From: Streptomyces viridochromogenes | GTDB taxonomy: Bacteria; Actinomycetota; Actinomycetes; Streptomycetales; Streptomycetaceae | Assembly (NCBI RefSeq): GCF_001270495.1 | Contig: NZ_LGUR01000201.1 | Span: 62,001 to 126,000, forward strand | Reading direction: 5' to 3' | DNA length: 64,000 bases | Shown here: positions 17,486-26,134 of the stretch, piece by piece | Layout of the letters: each line of letters starts with the position of its first letter | How positions within the stretch are numbered: the stretch's first letter is position 1 | Position numbers and translations under genes: made by a program | The notes under the pieces: model-generated | Told to the model about the DNA's origin: nothing | What the model saw: only the letters and a program-made list of their open reading frames with translations | Database searches by the model: none

Positions 17486-18373
17486 ATGGCCGCCCTCACC
17501 GCCACCACCCCCGCCCGTCCGCGCAAGCTCCTGGCCTCCCGCAAAACCCGGGTCGGGATCCTGTACGCGCTGCCAGTTGTGGTCTATCTGCTGGTGTTGT
17601 TCGTCTACCCGATCTTCTCCACGCTGCTGCTGAGCCTGAAGGACGCCGACGGCTCCTTCACCCTGCACTGGTACGCCGACGCACTCACCGGCGTGAACCG
17701 GTCGGTGCTGTTCACCACACTGCGGATCTCCGCCGAAACGGCCGCGCTGAGCCTGGTGTTCGGGTTCGTCCTGGCCCAGGCGATCTCCCGGCTCAAGCCC
17801 CTGTGGGCGGGACTTGCGATGCTGGTCGTGGTCGTGCCGCACTTCGTCTCCGCCCTGGTACGCACCTACGGCTGGATCATCATGCTCGGTGACAAGGGCC
17901 TGGTGAACGAGACCCTGGCCTGGGCACCGGGCGCCCCCTACCAGCTGCTCTACAACGAGCTCGGTGTGGTCATCGGCACCACCTCGATGATGCTCCCGTA
18001 CACGGTGCTGCTGCTGTACGGGGTGATGCGCGGTGTGGACCGCCGCCTGCTCGCGGCCGCGTCCAGCATGGGCGCAGGCAAGGTGACCATCTTCCGCCGC
18101 ATCTACCTGCCGCTGGTCGCCCCGGGCCTGGCCAGTGCCGGACTGCTCAGCTTCATCCTGTCGCTGGGCTACTACATCACCCCGGCCCTGATGGGCGGAC
18201 CGAACCAGACGATGATCGCCACCCTCATCAACCAGCAGGTCACCAAGGAAAACCAGTGGAACGGCGCCGCAGCCCAGGGCGTCATCCTGCTGGTCCTCAC
18301 CCTGGCCGGACTGCTCCTGGTCAAGGCCGTGACCTCGCTCGGCGCCAGCCGCAAGAAGAGGAGCGCCACATGA
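17486..18373 (+). CDS. PotB-like ABC importer permease
   Basis: 295 aa integral membrane protein with about six hydrophobic segments, beginning ILYALPVVVYLLVLFVYPIF. The EAA-type cytoplasmic loop lies near LLAAASSMGAGKVTIFRRIY, which docks to the ATPase. It follows the ATPase stop (17482) by three bases and overlaps the next permease by 4 bases (ATGA), so it is translationally coupled. The polyamine/opine-type permease family is clear; the substrate is not. Confidence 0.88.
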   Translation: MAALTATTPARPRKLLASRKTRVGILYALPVVVYLLVLFVYPIFSTLLLSLKDADGSFTLHWYADALTGVNRSVLFTTLRISAETAALSLVFGFVLAQAISRLKPLWAGLAMLVVVVPHFVSALVRTYGWIIMLGDKGLVNETLAWAPGAPYQLLYNELGVVIGTTSMMLPYTVLLLYGVMRGVDRRLLAAASSMGAGKVTIFRRIYLPLVAPGLASAGLLSFILSLGYYITPALMGGPNQTMIATLINQQVTKENQWNGAAAQGVILLVLTLAGLLLVKAVTSLGASRKKRSAT

Positions 18374-19236
18374 TGGAGCTGCGCAAGAGCCTCGCCGGAC
18401 GGATCGCCCTGACGGCAGTCGCCACCGTGATCCTCCTCTTCCTGGCGCTGCCGATCGTGGTCATCCTCGTCACCTCGTTCAGCAACAACGCCTTCGCCTC
18501 CTTCCCGCCCGAGGCGTGGACGCTGAACTGGTACAAGGCCCTGTTCGCCGACGGCAGCAAGTGGCCGGCCGCGCTCTCTCTGAGCGCCCTGGTCGCCGCC
18601 CTGAGTACCGTCTTCTCCCTCATCATCGGGGTGACCGCGGCGACCGCCCTGGTCCGCAGTGAACTCCCGCTGCGCTCCGCGGTGTTCGCCCTGGTCCTCG
18701 GGCCGCTGGTCATCCCGCAGATCGTCACCGCGCTCGGGTTGTTCCTGCTCTTCGAACCGGCCGCGATGCTGGGCAGCCCGATCGCCATCGCCCTCGGGCA
18801 CACCGTGCTGGCCTCACCGATCGCGGTACTGATCCTGATCGCGACCCTGCGCGGCATCGACGAACGCCTGGAGGACGCCGCAGCCAGCATGGGCGCCGGC
18901 CGCCTCACGATCGCCCGGAAGATCACCTTCCCGCTCGCCGCCCCCGGCATGATCGCGGCGGCGATCTTCTCCTTCATCACCAGCTTCGACGAGTTCTACA
19001 TCTCCCAGTTCCTCTCCTCCGTCGACACCGTCACCCTCCCCGTCCAGGTCTACAACTCCCTCACCTTCGAGATCGACCCCAGCGTCACCGCCGTCAGCGC
19101 CATCCTCATCGCCTTCGCCATCCTCGCCCTCGGCCTGGTGGCCCTGGTCCGCTGGATCGGCTCCGGACGACAGCAATCCCTGCTCTCGGTCGAGAACACG
19201 GTCGGCGTCGCCAACCCCGGAGGCGAGGCCGTATGA
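18370..19236 (+). CDS. PotC-like ABC importer permease
   Basis: 288 aa membrane protein, first segment ALTAVATVILLFLALPIVVI. Its EAA loop is RLEDAAASMGAGRLTIARKI. The ATG at 18370 overlaps the stop of the first permease; a second ATG three bases on is equally possible. The 3' end overlaps the aminotransferase start by 4 bases, tying the transporter to the catabolic genes in one transcript. Confidence 0.88.
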   Translation: MMELRKSLAGRIALTAVATVILLFLALPIVVILVTSFSNNAFASFPPEAWTLNWYKALFADGSKWPAALSLSALVAALSTVFSLIIGVTAATALVRSELPLRSAVFALVLGPLVIPQIVTALGLFLLFEPAAMLGSPIAIALGHTVLASPIAVLILIATLRGIDERLEDAAASMGAGRLTIARKITFPLAAPGMIAAAIFSFITSFDEFYISQFLSSVDTVTLPVQVYNSLTFEIDPSVTAVSAILIAFAILALGLVALVRWIGSGRQQSLLSVENTVGVANPGGEAV

Positions 19237-20618
19237 CCACCGCCGCCGCCGCTCAGCTGACTGCGGCCACCGCTCAGCGGCACCTGCTCCTGCACATGAC
19301 CGCCAACGGATCGCTCGGCGACGAGGGCGAAGACCTCCTCGTCATCCAGCGAGGAGAGGGCCCGTACGTCGACGACGCGGACGGCAGACGCTACATCGAC
19401 GGCCTGTCGGGGCTGTACTGCTGCCAGCTCGGCTACTCCTACGGCGCCGAGTTCGCCGAGGCAGCCGAGCGGCAACTGCGCGAGCTGTGCTATAGCCCGC
19501 TGTGGACCGGCTCCGCGCACCCCTCGGCCATCGAACTCGCCGAGCGGCTGTCCCGGATCGCCCCCGTCGACATCGAGCACACCTTCTTCTCGAGCGGTGG
19601 CGCCGAAGCCGTCGAGACCGCCTGGAAGATAGCCCGCCGCTACCACACCCTGCGCGGCGAACCGGGCCGCACCAAGGCGATCGCCCGGCGCGGCGCCTAC
19701 CACGGCCTGACCATCGGCACCCTGTCGTTCAACGACGACCCCGGCCTGACGGAACCCTACGGTCCGCCGGCGATCGACACCCGGTTCGTGTCGAACACCA
19801 ACCGCCACGGTCTGGCCCCGGAGTTCGCGGACGACGAGGTGTACACGGCGTGGCTGCTCGCGGAGTTGGAGGCCGCGATCCTGACCGAGGGCCCGGAGAC
19901 CGTCGCGATGCTCATCGCCGAGCCGGTGCAGAACCGGGGCGGCTGCATCACCCCGCCCCAGGGTTACTGGCAGGGGTTGCGGGCCCTGGCCGACCGGTAC
20001 GGCTTCCTGCTCGTCGCCGACGAGGTCATCACGGCCTTCGGCCGGGTCGGGGAGTGGTTCGGCGGGGACCGCTACGGAGCCCGCCCGGACATGGTCACCG
20101 TCGCCAAGGGCATCACCGCCGGATACGCGCCCCTGGGCGCGACCCTGGTCGGCACCAAGATCACCGATGTCATCAACCGGCCCGGTGAGGTCCTCAACCA
20201 CGGCTACACCTTCGCCGGGCACCCGCTGAGCACGGCCATCGCGCTGCGCAACCTGGAGATCATGGAGCGGGACCGCATCCTGGACAACGTCCGCGGTCTC
20301 CAGGGCGACCTGGCCAGGCGCATGGTTGCCCTCAGGGACCTGCCGATCGTCGGTGACGTCCGCGGCACCGGGTTCTTCTACTCCTGCGAACTCGTCGGCG
20401 ACCTCGACGACGGGGCTTTCAGTGCCAAGGCCCGAACCGAGCTGATCGTCGACCTGATCCCGCGTCGGCTGCGCGAGGCCGGCCTGCTGGCCCGCGTCTA
20501 CAACCGCTCCGCGCCGCTGGTCCAGATCGCGCCCCCGCTGATCAGCGACCGCGCCGTCCTCGACCGTATCGCCGCGATCATCGCGGGCACCCTCGCCGAG
20601 GCGTCCGCCCGCATTTGA
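19233..20618 (+). CDS. Class III PLP aminotransferase
   Basis: 461 aa fold-type I enzyme, omega-amino acid:pyruvate / aspartate aminotransferase family. It has SSGGAEAVETAWKIARRYH (residues 120-138), D263 in VADEVITAFGR and PLP lysine K292 in VAKGITAGYAP. The usual substrates are omega-amino acids, polyamine-derived amines or diaminobutyrate. It overlaps the permease gene by 4 bases. Followed by an AstE/AspA-type deacylase and an aldehyde dehydrogenase, it could convert a terminal amine to an aldehyde that the ALDH then oxidises. Confidence 0.88.
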   Translation: MTTAAAAQLTAATAQRHLLLHMTANGSLGDEGEDLLVIQRGEGPYVDDADGRRYIDGLSGLYCCQLGYSYGAEFAEAAERQLRELCYSPLWTGSAHPSAIELAERLSRIAPVDIEHTFFSSGGAEAVETAWKIARRYHTLRGEPGRTKAIARRGAYHGLTIGTLSFNDDPGLTEPYGPPAIDTRFVSNTNRHGLAPEFADDEVYTAWLLAELEAAILTEGPETVAMLIAEPVQNRGGCITPPQGYWQGLRALADRYGFLLVADEVITAFGRVGEWFGGDRYGARPDMVTVAKGITAGYAPLGATLVGTKITDVINRPGEVLNHGYTFAGHPLSTAIALRNLEIMERDRILDNVRGLQGDLARRMVALRDLPIVGDVRGTGFFYSCELVGDLDDGAFSAKARTELIVDLIPRRLREAGLLARVYNRSAPLVQIAPPLISDRAVLDRIAAIIAGTLAEASARI

Positions 20619-20652
20619 TCCGCATCTGATCAACGTTTTGGGAAGGAACCAC

Positions 20653-21606
20653 ATGTACTCCATCGGTCCGCTGACCGTCGCCCCAGGCGAGCGCGCCCAG
20701 GGCCTCATCCCGGTCGGCACCAGCAGCTACGGCGTGGAGCTCGGCATCCCGCTGATCGTCGTCAACGGCGCCCAGGACGGCCCGGTCCTGTGTGTGGACG
20801 CGGGTGTACACGGCGACGAGTACGACGGCCAGGAGGCCATCCGGCGCGTCCTCGCCGACCTCGACCCGGCCACCCTGCGCGGCACCGTCGTCGGCATCCC
20901 CTGCCTGAACACCCCGGCCTTCGAGGCGGCGGCCCGTGCGAGCGGCATCGACCACCTCAACCTCAACCGCATCTTCCCGGGCGACGCGGAGGGCTCCTAC
21001 TCGCAGCGCCTGGCCGCCACCTTCGTCGAGAAGGTCGTCCCCGCCGTCGACGCCGTGGTCGACCTGCACACCGGCGGCGCCTACGGCGAGATCGCCCCGC
21101 TCGTGATTCTCCAGGGCGGCTACGAGGACCTTGCGACGGACCTGGCCCTCGCCGCCGGGCACGAGCTGGTCTGGAAGGGCGGCAAGTGGGGCGGCACAGT
21201 CCGCCACCCCGTCCTCGAAGCCGGAAAGCCCGCCATCACCATCGAGTGCGGCGGCGCCACGTACCGCGAGACCAACGTCGAGCATCACATGAACTCGATC
21301 CGCAACATCCTGCGCAGCCTCGGCTTGATCGACGGCGAGGCGGAGCTGCGGGACACCTACACCACCGTCTCCGGCACGTTCGCCCGCTCCGCCGCCGGCG
21401 GCTTCTTCGTCGCCCGCGCCGAGCCGGGGGAGACCTGCAAGGAAGGCGACCTGATCGCCACCATCACCGACCACTACGGCAACACGCTGGAAGAGGTCAC
21501 CGCGCCGCAGGACGGCATCGTGCTCTGGGTCCGCCGGATCCGCACGGTCCGCCCGGGCGACGAGGTCGTCATCTTCGGCGAGGTGCTGGGGGAGATCCAG
21601 CCATGA
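20653..21606 (+). CDS. Succinylglutamate desuccinylase/aspartoacylase (AstE/AspA) family deacylase
   Basis: 317 aa zinc-dependent deacylase. The metal motif is GVHGDEYDG (HxxE, about residues 54-62), and the second His is in VVDLHTGGAYGE. The C-terminal beta domain (about residues 240-317) is typical of the DoeB-like subgroup, which removes N-acyl groups from diaminobutyrate-type compounds. The ATG at 20653 has GGAAGGA 6 bases upstream. Its 3' end overlaps the ALDH start by 4 bases. Deacetylation of an N-acyl amino acid is the best guess; ectoine-type catabolism is only a resemblance because no ectoine hydrolase is seen. Confidence 0.83.
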   Translation: MYSIGPLTVAPGERAQGLIPVGTSSYGVELGIPLIVVNGAQDGPVLCVDAGVHGDEYDGQEAIRRVLADLDPATLRGTVVGIPCLNTPAFEAAARASGIDHLNLNRIFPGDAEGSYSQRLAATFVEKVVPAVDAVVDLHTGGAYGEIAPLVILQGGYEDLATDLALAAGHELVWKGGKWGGTVRHPVLEAGKPAITIECGGATYRETNVEHHMNSIRNILRSLGLIDGEAELRDTYTTVSGTFARSAAGGFFVARAEPGETCKEGDLIATITDHYGNTLEEVTAPQDGIVLWVRRIRTVRPGDEVVIFGEVLGEIQP

Positions 21607-23063
21607 GCGACGAACTGCAGCTGACCGAGCTGCTGATCGACGGCAAGCACGTCCCCGCCGCCGACGGGCGCTTCTTCACCGTCCTCGACCCGTCGAACGA
21701 CACGGCCATCGCCCACGTGGCGCTGGCCGGCAAGGCGGACGTGGACCAGGCGGTGGCCGCCGCGCGCACGGCCTTCACCGCTCCCGAGTGGGCCCGGATG
21801 CGTGCCGCCGACCGGGGCCGGATCCTGTTCCGGATCGCGGAGGCCATCCGCTACCAGGGCGAACGGCTGGCCCGCCTGGAGAGCCAGGACGTCGGCAAGC
21901 CGCTGCGCCAGGCGAAGGCCGATGTCGAGGCCGCGGCCCGCTACTTCGAGTTCTACGCAGGCGTCGCCGACAAGCTCGGCGGCTCGACGATCCCGCTCGG
22001 CCCCGGCCTGCTCGACTACACCGTCCGTGAGCCGATCGGCGTCTCCGGCCACATCATCCCGTTCAACTACCCCCTCCAGAACACCGCGAGGGGCTCCGCC
22101 CCGGCGCTGGCCGCGGGCTGCACGGTGGTCCTCAAGCCCTCACCCGAGGCGCCGCTCACCCCGCTGGAGATCGGCAGGATCGCCCTGGAGTGCGGTCTTC
22201 CGCCGGGCGTCCTGAACGTCGTCCCCGGTGACGGCGAGACCGGCGCGGCCCTCGCCGGCCACCCGGACATTGACCAGGTCACCTTCACCGGCTCGGTGCC
22301 GACCGGCATCAAGGTCGCCCAGGCCGCCGCCGCCAACGTGGTCCCCTCGGTCACGGAACTGGGCGGCAAGTCCCCGGTCGTCGTCTTCGCCGACGCCGAC
22401 TTCGACCTCGCGCTCGGCGCAGTCGCCGCCTCCGTGTTCGGCAACGCCGGGCAGACCTGCTCCGCCGGCACCCGGCTGCTGCTCCAGCGCGGCGCCGAGG
22501 AGTTCCTGGACAAGCTCGTCGCGCACGCCGCCTCCCTCAGCATCGGCCCCGGTCTCAGCGACCCGGACGTCGGCCCCCTCGTTGCCGCACGGCAGCGGGA
22601 CCGGGTTCTCGGCTACCTGGAACTTGCCCGGGAGGAAGGCGCCGTGGCACGGGCCGGCGGAGGCGCCCCGGCCGACCCCGAACTGGCCGACGGCTACTAC
22701 GTCCAGCCGACCGTCCTCACCGGACTGGACAACCAGGCCCGGTGCGCCCGCGAGGAGATCTTCGGCCCCGTCGTCACGGTCATCGAGTTCGAGGACGCGG
22801 CCGAGGCGCTGGAGATCGCCAACGACAGTCCGTACGGCCTCGCCTCGTACGTGTGGACCCGCGACATCGACAAGGCGATGCGGATGGCCGAGGGCATCCG
22901 GGCCGGCCAGGTCTATGTCAACGCCACCGGCGTCGGCACCGGCGTCGAACTGCCCTTCGGCGGCTACAAGCACAGCGGCTGGGGCCGCGAGAAGGGCCTC
23001 GAAGGCCTGGCCAGCTACCTGCAGACCAAGAACGTCTGCATCGGATTCGGGAACCGGTCATGA
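21603..23063 (+). CDS. NAD(P)-dependent aldehyde dehydrogenase
   Basis: 486 aa ALDH superfamily. It has IIPFNYP near residue 151 (usually IxPWNYP), cofactor loop FTGSVPTG, catalytic E252 in TELGGKSP and catalytic C286 in NAGQTCSAGT, with C-terminal ELPFGGYKHSGWGREKG. The ATG at 21603 overlaps the preceding stop. Betaine/gamma-aminobutyraldehyde-type ALDHs are the nearest pattern, consistent with oxidation of an amino-aldehyde made by the aminotransferase or oxidases. It overlaps the aldo/keto reductase by 4 bases. Confidence 0.9.
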   Translation: MSDELQLTELLIDGKHVPAADGRFFTVLDPSNDTAIAHVALAGKADVDQAVAAARTAFTAPEWARMRAADRGRILFRIAEAIRYQGERLARLESQDVGKPLRQAKADVEAAARYFEFYAGVADKLGGSTIPLGPGLLDYTVREPIGVSGHIIPFNYPLQNTARGSAPALAAGCTVVLKPSPEAPLTPLEIGRIALECGLPPGVLNVVPGDGETGAALAGHPDIDQVTFTGSVPTGIKVAQAAAANVVPSVTELGGKSPVVVFADADFDLALGAVAASVFGNAGQTCSAGTRLLLQRGAEEFLDKLVAHAASLSIGPGLSDPDVGPLVAARQRDRVLGYLELAREEGAVARAGGGAPADPELADGYYVQPTVLTGLDNQARCAREEIFGPVVTVIEFEDAAEALEIANDSPYGLASYVWTRDIDKAMRMAEGIRAGQVYVNATGVGTGVELPFGGYKHSGWGREKGLEGLASYLQTKNVCIGFGNRS

Positions 23064-23998
23064 GATACCGCTCGCTCGGAGCACGCGGCCCGACCGTCTC
23101 GGTGGTAGGCGTGGGCGGCAACAACTTCGGCAGCCGTCTCGACGAGGACGGCACGAAGGCCGTCGTCCACGCCGCCCTCGACGCGGGGATCACCCTGTTC
23201 GACACCGCCGACATGTACGGCGGGTCCGGTGAGCGGGGTGGCTCGCGCGGCGACGGCGAACGGCTCCTCGGGGCCGCGCTCAAAGGCCGCCGTGACCACG
23301 TGGTGCTGGCCACCAAGTTCGGCATGGAGATGGGCCGGGACGCCGACCTGTACGGTCCGCGCGGATCCCGCGCCTATATCCGGTACGCGGTGGAGGCATC
23401 GCTGACCCGGCTCGGCACCGACCGGATCGACCTGTACCAGTACCACGAGCCGGACGGCGTCACGCCGCTGGAGGAAACGGTCGCCGCCCTCCAGGAGCTG
23501 GTCGACGACGGCAAGATCAGGTACATCGGCTGCTCCAACCTCCCGGCCGAGCACCTCACTGACGCCTTCGTCTCCACCCAGGCCTGCTACCACCTGCTCG
23601 ACCGCGGTGCGGAACGGGACCTGATCCCGGCCTGCCGGCAACACGGCCTCGGCCTGCTGCCGTACTACCCGCTGGCCAACGGCCTGCTCAGCGGAAAGTA
23701 CCGGCGCGGCGAGCAGCCCCCGCCCGGCAGCCGCCTGTCCTGGCGGCAGGGCTGGCTCACCGACGCGGCCCTCGACAAGGCCGAGGCGCTCACCGAGTAC
23801 GGCGCCGAACGCGGCCTGACCCTCCTCCAGGTCGCGGTCGGCGCACTGGCGGCCCTGCCCGCCGTCGGCTCCGTCATCTGCGGCGCCATGACACCCCACC
23901 AGGTCACCGCCAACGCGGCGGCGGCCGGCTGGATACCAAGCCCGGCCGACCTGGCCGTGCTCGACGCGATCGTCGCCCCCGGCGAACGCGTCGTCTGA
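23060..23998 (+). CDS. Aldo/keto reductase with shortened loop
   Basis: 312 aa AKR (TIM barrel). The tetrad is D48, Y53 (DTADMYGG), K86 (ATKFG) and H129 (YQYHEPD); NADPH segments are in GCSNL and LLPYYPLANGLLSGKY. Between RYIGCSNLPAEHLTDAF and VSTQACYHLLDRGAERDLIP about 15 residues normally present in this subgroup (the ...ARxxGLxPF... helix) are missing, without loss of frame. That segment lies between barrel strands, so folding may be affected. The ATG overlaps the ALDH stop by 4 bases. It would reduce an aldehyde or ketone intermediate. Confidence 0.85.
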   Translation: MRYRSLGARGPTVSVVGVGGNNFGSRLDEDGTKAVVHAALDAGITLFDTADMYGGSGERGGSRGDGERLLGAALKGRRDHVVLATKFGMEMGRDADLYGPRGSRAYIRYAVEASLTRLGTDRIDLYQYHEPDGVTPLEETVAALQELVDDGKIRYIGCSNLPAEHLTDAFVSTQACYHLLDRGAERDLIPACRQHGLGLLPYYPLANGLLSGKYRRGEQPPPGSRLSWRQGWLTDAALDKAEALTEYGAERGLTLLQVAVGALAALPAVGSVICGAMTPHQVTANAAAAGWIPSPADLAVLDAIVAPGERVV

Positions 23999-24042
23999 AA
24001 CCCCACCCCCTCTGGAAACCCGCGAAACTGAGGCTGGACACC

Positions 24043-24708
24043 ATGCGAGAGATCGTCACCTTCGACGCCTATGCAACCCTGATCAACTTCGAGCTCGGCC
24101 CCACGACCCTGAAGGTCCTGGAGGACCGGCTGGACCTGGACAACCTGGATGTCGACGAGTTCCTCGACGACTTCCGCGTCATGCGCTTCCAGGCCGTCCT
24201 GGAGGCCTACCGCCCCTACCACGAGGTCCTGCACTCCAGCCTGCGCAACGCCATGCGCCTGCACGGCCTGGAGTACCGCGAGACCGACGGCGAGGCCCTC
24301 GTGGACGCCGTCCCCACTTTCGGCCCCTTCCCGGAGGTCCCGGAGGCCCTGCGGAAGCTGAAGACCAAGTACGAGATCGCCATCATCTCCAACTCCGACG
24401 ACAACCTGATCGCGCGGAACGTCAAGAACATCGGCGTCGAGTTCGACTACGTCATCACCGCCCAGCAGGCCGGTGCCTACAAGCCGGACCGCCAGACCTT
24501 CAAGCACGCCTTCCGGACCATGGGTGTCGAATCGTCGCAGGTCATCCATGTCGCCCAGGGCTGGGAGTACGACCACATCCCGACCCGCGACCTGGGCCTG
24601 AAGCGCCGGGTTTGGATCAACCGCTACGGCCGCAAGGGCAGCGCCGACTACCAGCCCTACGACGAGCTGCCCGACCTGTCGGGCCTGCCGAAGCTGCTCG
24701 GCTGCTGA
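24043..24708 (+). CDS. HAD superfamily hydrolase, haloacid dehalogenase type II-like
   Basis: 221 aa. Motif I is TFDAYATL with D8, motif II is IISNSDD, the motif III Lys is in GAYKPDRQTFKHAF, and late in the chain comes QVIHVAQGWEYDHIP. It is a better match to the L-2-haloacid dehalogenase pattern (DAYGT) than the 6.9 kb HAD, though Gly is Ala here. GAGG lies about 9 bases before the ATG. It sits 44 bases after the aldo/keto reductase and 50 before the FAD oxidase. A truncated relative at 33.7 kb shares SNTQDRLIG and VIHVAQGWENDVIP. Substrate unknown; it may be a phosphatase. Confidence 0.83.
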   Translation: MREIVTFDAYATLINFELGPTTLKVLEDRLDLDNLDVDEFLDDFRVMRFQAVLEAYRPYHEVLHSSLRNAMRLHGLEYRETDGEALVDAVPTFGPFPEVPEALRKLKTKYEIAIISNSDDNLIARNVKNIGVEFDYVITAQQAGAYKPDRQTFKHAFRTMGVESSQVIHVAQGWEYDHIPTRDLGLKRRVWINRYGRKGSADYQPYDELPDLSGLPKLLGC

Positions 24709-24758
24709 CCTACGGCGCACCGGCGACACAGGACCGAGAAACACAGAGGACGCACGCC

Positions 24759-26042
24759 ATGAAGCAGATCCCCTACTGGCTGGACACAGCTCCCGCCCTG
24801 CCCGACCGTTCCGGAAAGGACCTGCCCGACGAGGCGGACGTGGTGGTGATCGGCGGCGGCCTCACCGGCCTGTCCACCGCCTACCACACCGCCCGTAAGG
24901 GTGCCCGGGTCGTCCTCGTCGAGAAGGACAAGGTCGGCTCGGGCGCCTCCGGGCGCAACGGCAGCATGTGCACGCAGGGCATCACCATCAGCCCCGCCGA
25001 GGCGCGCAAGCGCTACGGCCAGGAGCGCGCACTGGAGCTGTACAACGCCTTCCGCGAGGCCGTCGACGTCGTCGAGGACCTCACGCGGACAGAACAGATC
25101 GACTGCGACTTCAACCGCTCCGGGCGCCTCGGCCTGGTCTGCAAGCCCGGGCACTTCGATGGGCTGCGCGCCAAGCAGCGCGACCTGGCCGACAACTTCG
25201 GCCACGAGACGGTCGTGTTGAGCAAGAGCGAGTTGCGGGCCGAGCTCGGTACGGACTACTACCACGGCGCCCTGCTCGACCCGCTCAGCGCGGGCCTGCA
25301 CGTGGGCAAGTTCGTCGGCGGTCTGGCGGACGCCGCCGAGCGGGCCGGCGCCGAGATCCACGAGCGCAATGCCGCCACCGGCCTCACCCGCCTTCCCGGC
25401 GGCGGCTTCGTGGTGGAGACCATGAACGGCACCATCCGTGCCAAGCAGGTCATGGCGGCGACGGACGCCTACACCGACAAGTCGATGCCGTGGTTCCGCA
25501 AGCGGCTGATCAACGTCGGCAGCTTCATCATCGTCACCGAGCCGCTGGGGGAGGCGCGCGCCAAGGAGCTCATTCCGAACGGCCGCCTGCTGGTCGCCCA
25601 CAAGAACGTCGGTCACTACGTCCGGCTCACCCCGGACAACCGCCTCGCCTTCGGCGGCCGGGCCCGGTTCGCCCCCTCCAACCCGGCCTCCGACGTCAAG
25701 AGCGGTGACATCCTCAAGCGGGAGATGACCGAGATCTTCCCGCAGCTGGCGGGGGTGCGCATCGACTACGTGTGGGGCGGCATGGTCGGTTTCTCCTGGG
25801 ACCGCATTCCGCACGCGGGCGAGGTCAACGGCCTGTACTACTCCATGGGTTACTGCGGGCACGGCGTCCAGATGGCCACGTACATGGGCCGTGCCGTCGC
25901 CGAGATGATGGACGGCAAGCCGGAGGCCAACCCGCTGCGCGGTTTCGGCTTCCCGAAGGTCCCCGTCCCCTTCTACAACGGCACGCCGTGGTTCCTGCCG
26001 TTCGGTGGCGCCTACTACAAGGCGAAGGACCGCCTGCTCTGA
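24759..26042 (+). CDS. FAD-dependent oxidoreductase, OrdL/DadA-like
   Basis: 427 aa DAO-family flavoprotein. It has dinucleotide motif VVVIGGGLTGLSTAYHTARK near residue 28, GSGASGRNGSMCTQGI, then the C-terminal MGYCGHGVQMATYMGRAVAE and a WFLPFGGAYYKAKDRLL tail. It resembles the 4.8 kb oxidase family but is clearly divergent. The reaction would be oxidation of a primary or secondary amine to an imine. The ATG at 24759 has GAGGA 10 bases upstream. It closes the operon that began at 15.2 kb: a strong hairpin follows 24 bases after its stop. Confidence 0.87.
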   Translation: MKQIPYWLDTAPALPDRSGKDLPDEADVVVIGGGLTGLSTAYHTARKGARVVLVEKDKVGSGASGRNGSMCTQGITISPAEARKRYGQERALELYNAFREAVDVVEDLTRTEQIDCDFNRSGRLGLVCKPGHFDGLRAKQRDLADNFGHETVVLSKSELRAELGTDYYHGALLDPLSAGLHVGKFVGGLADAAERAGAEIHERNAATGLTRLPGGGFVVETMNGTIRAKQVMAATDAYTDKSMPWFRKRLINVGSFIIVTEPLGEARAKELIPNGRLLVAHKNVGHYVRLTPDNRLAFGGRARFAPSNPASDVKSGDILKREMTEIFPQLAGVRIDYVWGGMVGFSWDRIPHAGEVNGLYYSMGYCGHGVQMATYMGRAVAEMMDGKPEANPLRGFGFPKVPVPFYNGTPWFLPFGGAYYKAKDRLL

Positions 26043-26066
26043 GCAGGTACCGACACCGGTGACACA

Positions 26067-26104
26067 GCGGGGGCCTTTCGCGCAGCCGTGCGGGAGGCCC
26101 CCGC
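26067..26104 (+). terminator. Stem-loop terminator
   Basis: Perfect 10-bp GC-rich stem (26067-26076 with 26095-26104) with an 18-nt loop, 24 bases after the FAD oxidase stop and 30 before aspA. It likely ends or attenuates the 15-26 kb transcript. Confidence 0.7.
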
Positions 26105-26134
26105 GATGCCCCCAGAGAGAAGGCCCGTACACCC

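Noticed and set aside
19233..23063. Complete ectoine degradation pathway
   Set aside because: Deacylase, transaminase and ALDH families match, but no ectoine hydrolase (M24-type) gene is in the window and the three FAD oxidases do not belong to that route.
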